DNA of 16,411 nucleotides from assembly GCA_012510865.1 (NCBI GenBank), contig JAAZHF010000062.1, positions 1 through 16,411 of the forward strand, in the 5' to 3' direction. Position 1 is the first letter of the stretch. Every line of letters starts with the position of its first letter. The translations under genes and the position numbers were made by a program. The notes under the pieces are model-generated. The model was not told the origin of the DNA. It searched no databases and was given only the letters and a program-made list of their open reading frames with translations. The stretch is from Gammaproteobacteria bacterium. Its GTDB lineage: Bacteria; Pseudomonadota; Gammaproteobacteria; Xanthomonadales; Xanthomonadaceae. Shown here in pieces: positions 13,538 through 16,411 of this stretch.

Positions 13538-15486
13538 ATCTCCACCTGGGCGCCGAGCTCGACCAGCCGGTTCCCGGGAATGCGGAAATAGGCGTTGGCC
13601 GGCGCCGCGTTGCGGTGCATCAGCGCGAACAGCTTGTCCCGCCACACCGGCATGCCGGCGTGGCGGCTTGCGACCACGGTTTCGCGGCCGACGAAATAGG
13701 TCGTGTCCATGGGATCGACGTCGAGCCCTTCGATGTCGCAGCCGCGCATCAGCGCCAGCGGCACGTCGGGGGTCTCCATGAACCCGAAGCGCAGCGTCAC
13801 GCGGTAGAAATCGTCGCCGATGCCCTTCAGCTCCAGGCGCCGGTCGCGCGGGGCGAAGGGCACCGCCAGGGTATCGACGGTCAGGAACAGGTTGCGCTCG
13901 TGCAACACCTTGTTGTGCTTGAGGTTGTGCATGAATGCGTGCGGCACCACGCCCGGGGCGCTGGTCATGAAGATCGCCGTGCCGGGCACGCGCACCGGCG
14001 GCGCCAGCATCAGCCCGGAGATGAAGGTGTCCAGGCGCAGGCCGTCCGCCTGGACCGCATCACGCAGCAGCTGGCGGCCGCGGCGCCAGGTGCGCAGCAT
14101 GGTGAACAGCACGATGCCCAGCACCAGCGGGAACCACGCGCCCTGCAGCACCTTGGCACCGTTGGCCACCACGAAGGCGATGTCGATCACGAAGAAGCCG
14201 ACGCAGCAGGGCAGCACCCAGCGCCGCGCCTTGGGCCACAGCGCGCGCGCGACGATCGCCAGCAGCAGCGTGTCGATCAGCATCGTCATCGACACCGAGA
14301 TGCCGTAGGCCGCGGCCAGCGACGACGAACTGCGGAAGCTCAGCACCAGGGCGATCACGATGGCCGCCATCGCCCAGTTGATCGCCGGGATGTAGATCTG
14401 GCCGATGGTCTCGCTGGAGGTGTGCTTGATGCGCATGCGCGGGATGTAGCCGAGCTGCATCGCCTGGCGCGCGACGGAAAAGCCGCCGGTGATCACCGCC
14501 TGCGAGGCGATCACGGTGGCCGCGGTGGCCAGCAGGATCATCGGCCAGCGCCCCCACTCGGGCACGCCGATGAAGAACGGGTTGCGGATCGCCTCCGGGT
14601 CCTCGAGCACCAGCGCGCCCTGTCCCAGGTAGTTCAGCATCAGCGAGGGCAGCACGAACCAGTACCAGCCCAGCCGGACCGGGCGCGCGCCGAAGTGGCC
14701 CATGTCGGTGTAGATCGCCTCGCCGCCGGTCACCGCCAGCACCACCGCGCCGAGGATGAAGACGCCGCCCCAGCTGTGCTCGACGAAGAAGCGCGCCGCC
14801 CACCAGGGATTGATCGCCTTCAGCACCTCGGGCTCGTGGGTGATGTTGAGCACGCCCAGCGCCGCCAGCGACAGGAACCAGAGGATGGTGATCGGCCCGA
14901 ACACGCGCCCGACCTTCTCGGTGCCGTAGCGCTGGCTGGCGAACAGCGCCGCCAGCACCAGTACGGTGATCGGCACGATCCAGTCGTGCAGCTGCGGCGC
15001 CACGACTTCCAGGCCCTCCACCGCCGACAGCACCGAGATCGCGGGCGTGATCACGCCGTCGCCGAAGAACAGCGAGGCGCCGAAGACGCCCAGCAGGCCC
15101 ACCAGGTACACCGACCGCGAACCGGGCCTGAGGCTGCGCTGTGCCAGCGCCATCAGCGCCATGATCCCGCCCTCGCCCTCGTTGTCGGCGCGCATGATGA
15201 TGGTGACGTACTTGAAGGTCACCACCACGGTCAGCGCCCAGAAGATGAGCGACAGGATGCCGAGCACCGTGTCGTGGTCGGCGGTCAGTCCGTAGTGCGG
15301 GTTGAAGGCCTCGCGCAGGGTGTACAGCGGGCTTGTGCCGATGTCGCCGAAGACCACGCCGATGGCGCCGACCACCAGGCCCGCCAGGCCGATCCTGCCG
15401 TGTTCCTTGCCCGGACCGGCGCCTTCGCCGGGGCCATGGCCCCGTCCCCGCGCCGCGGCTGCGTGCCTGGTTCGACCTGAGGACAT
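13534..15486 (-). CDS. kup: Low-affinity potassium uptake permease Kup (KUP/HAK/KT family)
   Basis: Inner-membrane K+/H+ symporter of 650 residues. A Gly/His/Arg-rich N-terminus (about 1-30) precedes the first helix, with [20 protein letters not shown]. Further family blocks are [58 protein letters not shown] and [11 protein letters not shown]. There are about twelve helices to about residue 460, then a cytoplasmic tail with [20 protein letters not shown] and [20 protein letters not shown]. The length is slightly above E. coli Kup (622). ATG 15486 lies 23 bp after ruvA with only a weak GGAA ribosome-binding site. The frame is open upstream within ruvA, but that is not Kup-like. It ends at a CTAG shared with the opposing methyltransferase gene. 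Confidence 0.96.
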   Translation of the reverse strand: MSSGRTRHAAAARGRGHGPGEGAGPGKEHGRIGLAGLVVGAIGVVFGDIGTSPLYTLREAFNPHYGLTADHDTVLGILSLIFWALTVVVTFKYVTIIMRADNEGEGGIMALMALAQRSLRPGSRSVYLVGLLGVFGASLFFGDGVITPAISVLSAVEGLEVVAPQLHDWIVPITVLVLAALFASQRYGTEKVGRVFGPITILWFLSLAALGVLNITHEPEVLKAINPWWAARFFVEHSWGGVFILGAVVLAVTGGEAIYTDMGHFGARPVRLGWYWFVLPSLMLNYLGQGALVLEDPEAIRNPFFIGVPEWGRWPMILLATAATVIASQAVITGGFSVARQAMQLGYIPRMRIKHTSSETIGQIYIPAINWAMAAIVIALVLSFRSSSSLAAAYGISVSMTMLIDTLLLAIVARALWPKARRWVLPCCVGFFVIDIAFVVANGAKVLQGAWFPLVLGIVLFTMLRTWRRGRQLLRDAVQADGLRLDTFISGLMLAPPVRVPGTAIFMTSAPGVVPHAFMHNLKHNKVLHERNLFLTVDTLAVPFAPRDRRLELKGIGDDFYRVTLRFGFMETPDVPLALMRGCDIEGLDVDPMDTTYFVGRETVVASRHAGMPVWRDKLFALMHRNAAPANAYFRIPGNRLVELGAQVEI

Positions 15487-15509
15487 CTGGTTTTCCGTGG
15501 AGCGCCGGC

Positions 15510-16100
15510 TCAGCGAAGCGCGGACTGTAGCGCCTTTCGGATGATGGTTTCGGCACCGTCGCCCTCGGCCTGCGCGCTGCGCGCCATGCGCTGGGCCTCG
15601 GCCGGCTTGTAGCCGAGCTGCTGCAGGGCCACCGTCGCCTCGGACAGCGGATCGGCGGGCACGCCCGCGCTCGCGGGCAGCGCCGCGCCGCCCATGATCG
15701 CCTCGGCGCGGTCGCGCAGTTCGACCACGATGCGCTCGGCGGTCTTCTTGCCGATGCCGGGGATGCGGGTCAGGGCGGTGACGTCGCCGGCCTGCACCAG
15801 GCGCGCGAATTCCTCGACGCTGGCGCCCGACAGGATCGCCAGCGCGATCTTCGCGCCGATGCCGCTGACCCGCTGCACGTCGCGGAACAGGCGCCGCTCG
15901 GATTCGCTGGCGAAGCCGTACAGGGACACCGAGTCGTCGCGCTGCGCGTAGTGCGTGAACAGCGCGACCTCCTTCCCGGTCGCCGGCAGCTCGTAGAAGG
16001 TGCTCATCGGCGCCTCCAGCTCGTAGCCCACGCCGTTGACGTCCACCACCAGCCACGGCGGCGACTTGTGCGCGAGCACCCCCCTCAAACGACCGATCAT
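15510..16100 (-). CDS. ruvA: Holliday junction DNA-binding protein RuvA
   Basis: Tetrameric junction-binding protein that loads RuvB. The 196 residues show an N-terminal OB fold ([20 protein letters not shown] ... [15 protein letters not shown]). Two helix-hairpin-helix motifs follow, [13 protein letters not shown] (about 79-91) and [16 protein letters not shown] (about 113-128). After a flexible linker, the C-terminal RuvB-binding domain is [20 protein letters not shown] ... [14 protein letters not shown]. The ATG overlaps the ruvC stop (ATGA), so the two are translationally coupled. Length is normal. kup follows 23 bp later, and ruvB is about 8.7 kb away by start codon. Confidence 0.97.
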   Translation of the reverse strand: MIGRLRGVLAHKSPPWLVVDVNGVGYELEAPMSTFYELPATGKEVALFTHYAQRDDSVSLYGFASESERRLFRDVQRVSGIGAKIALAILSGASVEEFARLVQAGDVTALTRIPGIGKKTAERIVVELRDRAEAIMGGAALPASAGVPADPLSEATVALQQLGYKPAEAQRMARSAQAEGDGAETIIRKALQSALR

Positions 16101-16411
16101 CTGCGGCTCCAGGCCATGCTTGAATCGATGCCCAGGCGCCGCGCGCTGGCGCGGACGTGGGCATGGGTGATGGCGATGGCCAGCGCGTCGGCGGCGTCGG
16201 CCTGCAGCCGGCCCTTCAGACCCAGCATCGCCCCGACCATGTGCTGCACCTGGGCCTTGCCGGCGGCGCCGGTGCCGACCAGGGCCAGCTTCACCTGGCG
16301 GGCGCCGTACTCGTGCACCGGCAGGCCGTGCATGACCACAGCGCAGATGGCGGCGCCGCGCGCCTGGCCCAGCTTGAGCGCGGAGTCCGCGTTCTTCGAC
16401 ATGAACACCTG
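16097..16411 (-). CDS. ruvC: Crossover junction endodeoxyribonuclease RuvC, C-terminal part (runs off window)
   Basis: Partial: the last 104 codons are inside the window, and the gene continues past 16411. It resolves Holliday junctions as a dimeric Mg2+-dependent nuclease. The visible part begins [20 protein letters not shown], the same block as in E. coli RuvC. It continues with [20 protein letters not shown] and the catalytic C-terminal motif [17 protein letters not shown], which carries two of the acidic metal ligands. The tail [17 protein letters not shown] is short. Its stop TGA overlaps the ruvA start. The GTG at 16408 is internal to the gene, not a start. Confidence 0.96.
   Translation of the reverse strand, partial: QVFMSKNADSALKLGQARGAAICAVVMHGLPVHEYGARQVKLALVGTGAAGKAQVQHMVGAMLGLKGRLQADAADALAIAITHAHVRASARRLGIDSSMAWSRR

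Noticed and set aside
12538..15480. 980-codon plus-strand open frame covering the methyltransferase and the antisense of kup
   Set aside because: It is out of frame with the methyltransferase and antisense to kup. Its His/Gln/Arg-rich composition has no recognisable domain.

Overview
This is a GC-rich bacterial chromosome segment. It most likely comes from a gammaproteobacterium of the Lysobacteraceae (Xanthomonadaceae; Lysobacter, Luteimonas or a relative). The reasons are the gene order ruvC-ruvA-kup ... ruvB-ybgC-tolQRAB-pal-cpoB-queE, proteins that resemble Xanthomonas homologues I know, and a REP-like intergenic palindrome (core GCGGCTATAGCCGC) of the kind scattered through these genomes. 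Every gene but one is on the minus strand, so transcription runs from high to low coordinates.

Layout in the direction of transcription. (1) 16411-15510: the C-terminal part of ruvC, overlapping ruvA by ATGA (Holliday-junction processing). (2) 15486-13534: kup, a potassium uptake permease. It ends tail-to-tail with the only plus-strand gene, a SAM-dependent methyltransferase (12767-13537); their stop codons share one CTAG. (3) 12608-6903: an LLM-class flavin oxidoreductase followed 32 bp later by a complete periplasmic nitrate reductase cluster, napE-napF-napD-napA-napB-napC. The genes are tightly packed, with 1-11 bp overlaps or gaps of a few bases. (4) 6893-6826: an inverted pair of REP-like elements just after napC. 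(5) 6774-5752: ruvB, overlapping ybgC, which starts with TTG. (6) 5755-179: the Tol-Pal envelope operon ybgC-tolQ-tolR-tolA-tolB-pal-cpoB, with a strong hairpin between pal and cpoB. (7) 121-1: the first 40 codons of queE (queuosine/7-deazaguanine biosynthesis).

How the genes work together. NapC (membrane tetraheme quinol dehydrogenase) should pass electrons to NapB (diheme) and then to NapA (Mo-bisMGD and 4Fe-4S catalytic subunit). NapD is the chaperone for the NapA Tat signal, NapF is an iron-sulfur accessory protein, and NapE is a small membrane protein. TolQRA is the proton-driven inner-membrane motor, TolB/Pal the outer-membrane end, and CpoB/YbgC are associated factors.

The most striking observation is that napA, otherwise full length and well conserved, is interrupted by one in-frame TAG at 8361-8363 (codon 741 of 832). 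It separates 740 residues from the last 91 residues of the cofactor-binding C-terminal domain. No frameshift or other decay is visible in napA or its neighbours. This is either a very recent nonsense mutation, a sequence error, or a split or readthrough NapA. The nap block also seems to sit as an accessory insertion between kup and ruvB. I saw no phage, IS, CRISPR, tRNA or rRNA features, and no stretch above 300 bases lacks a gene.
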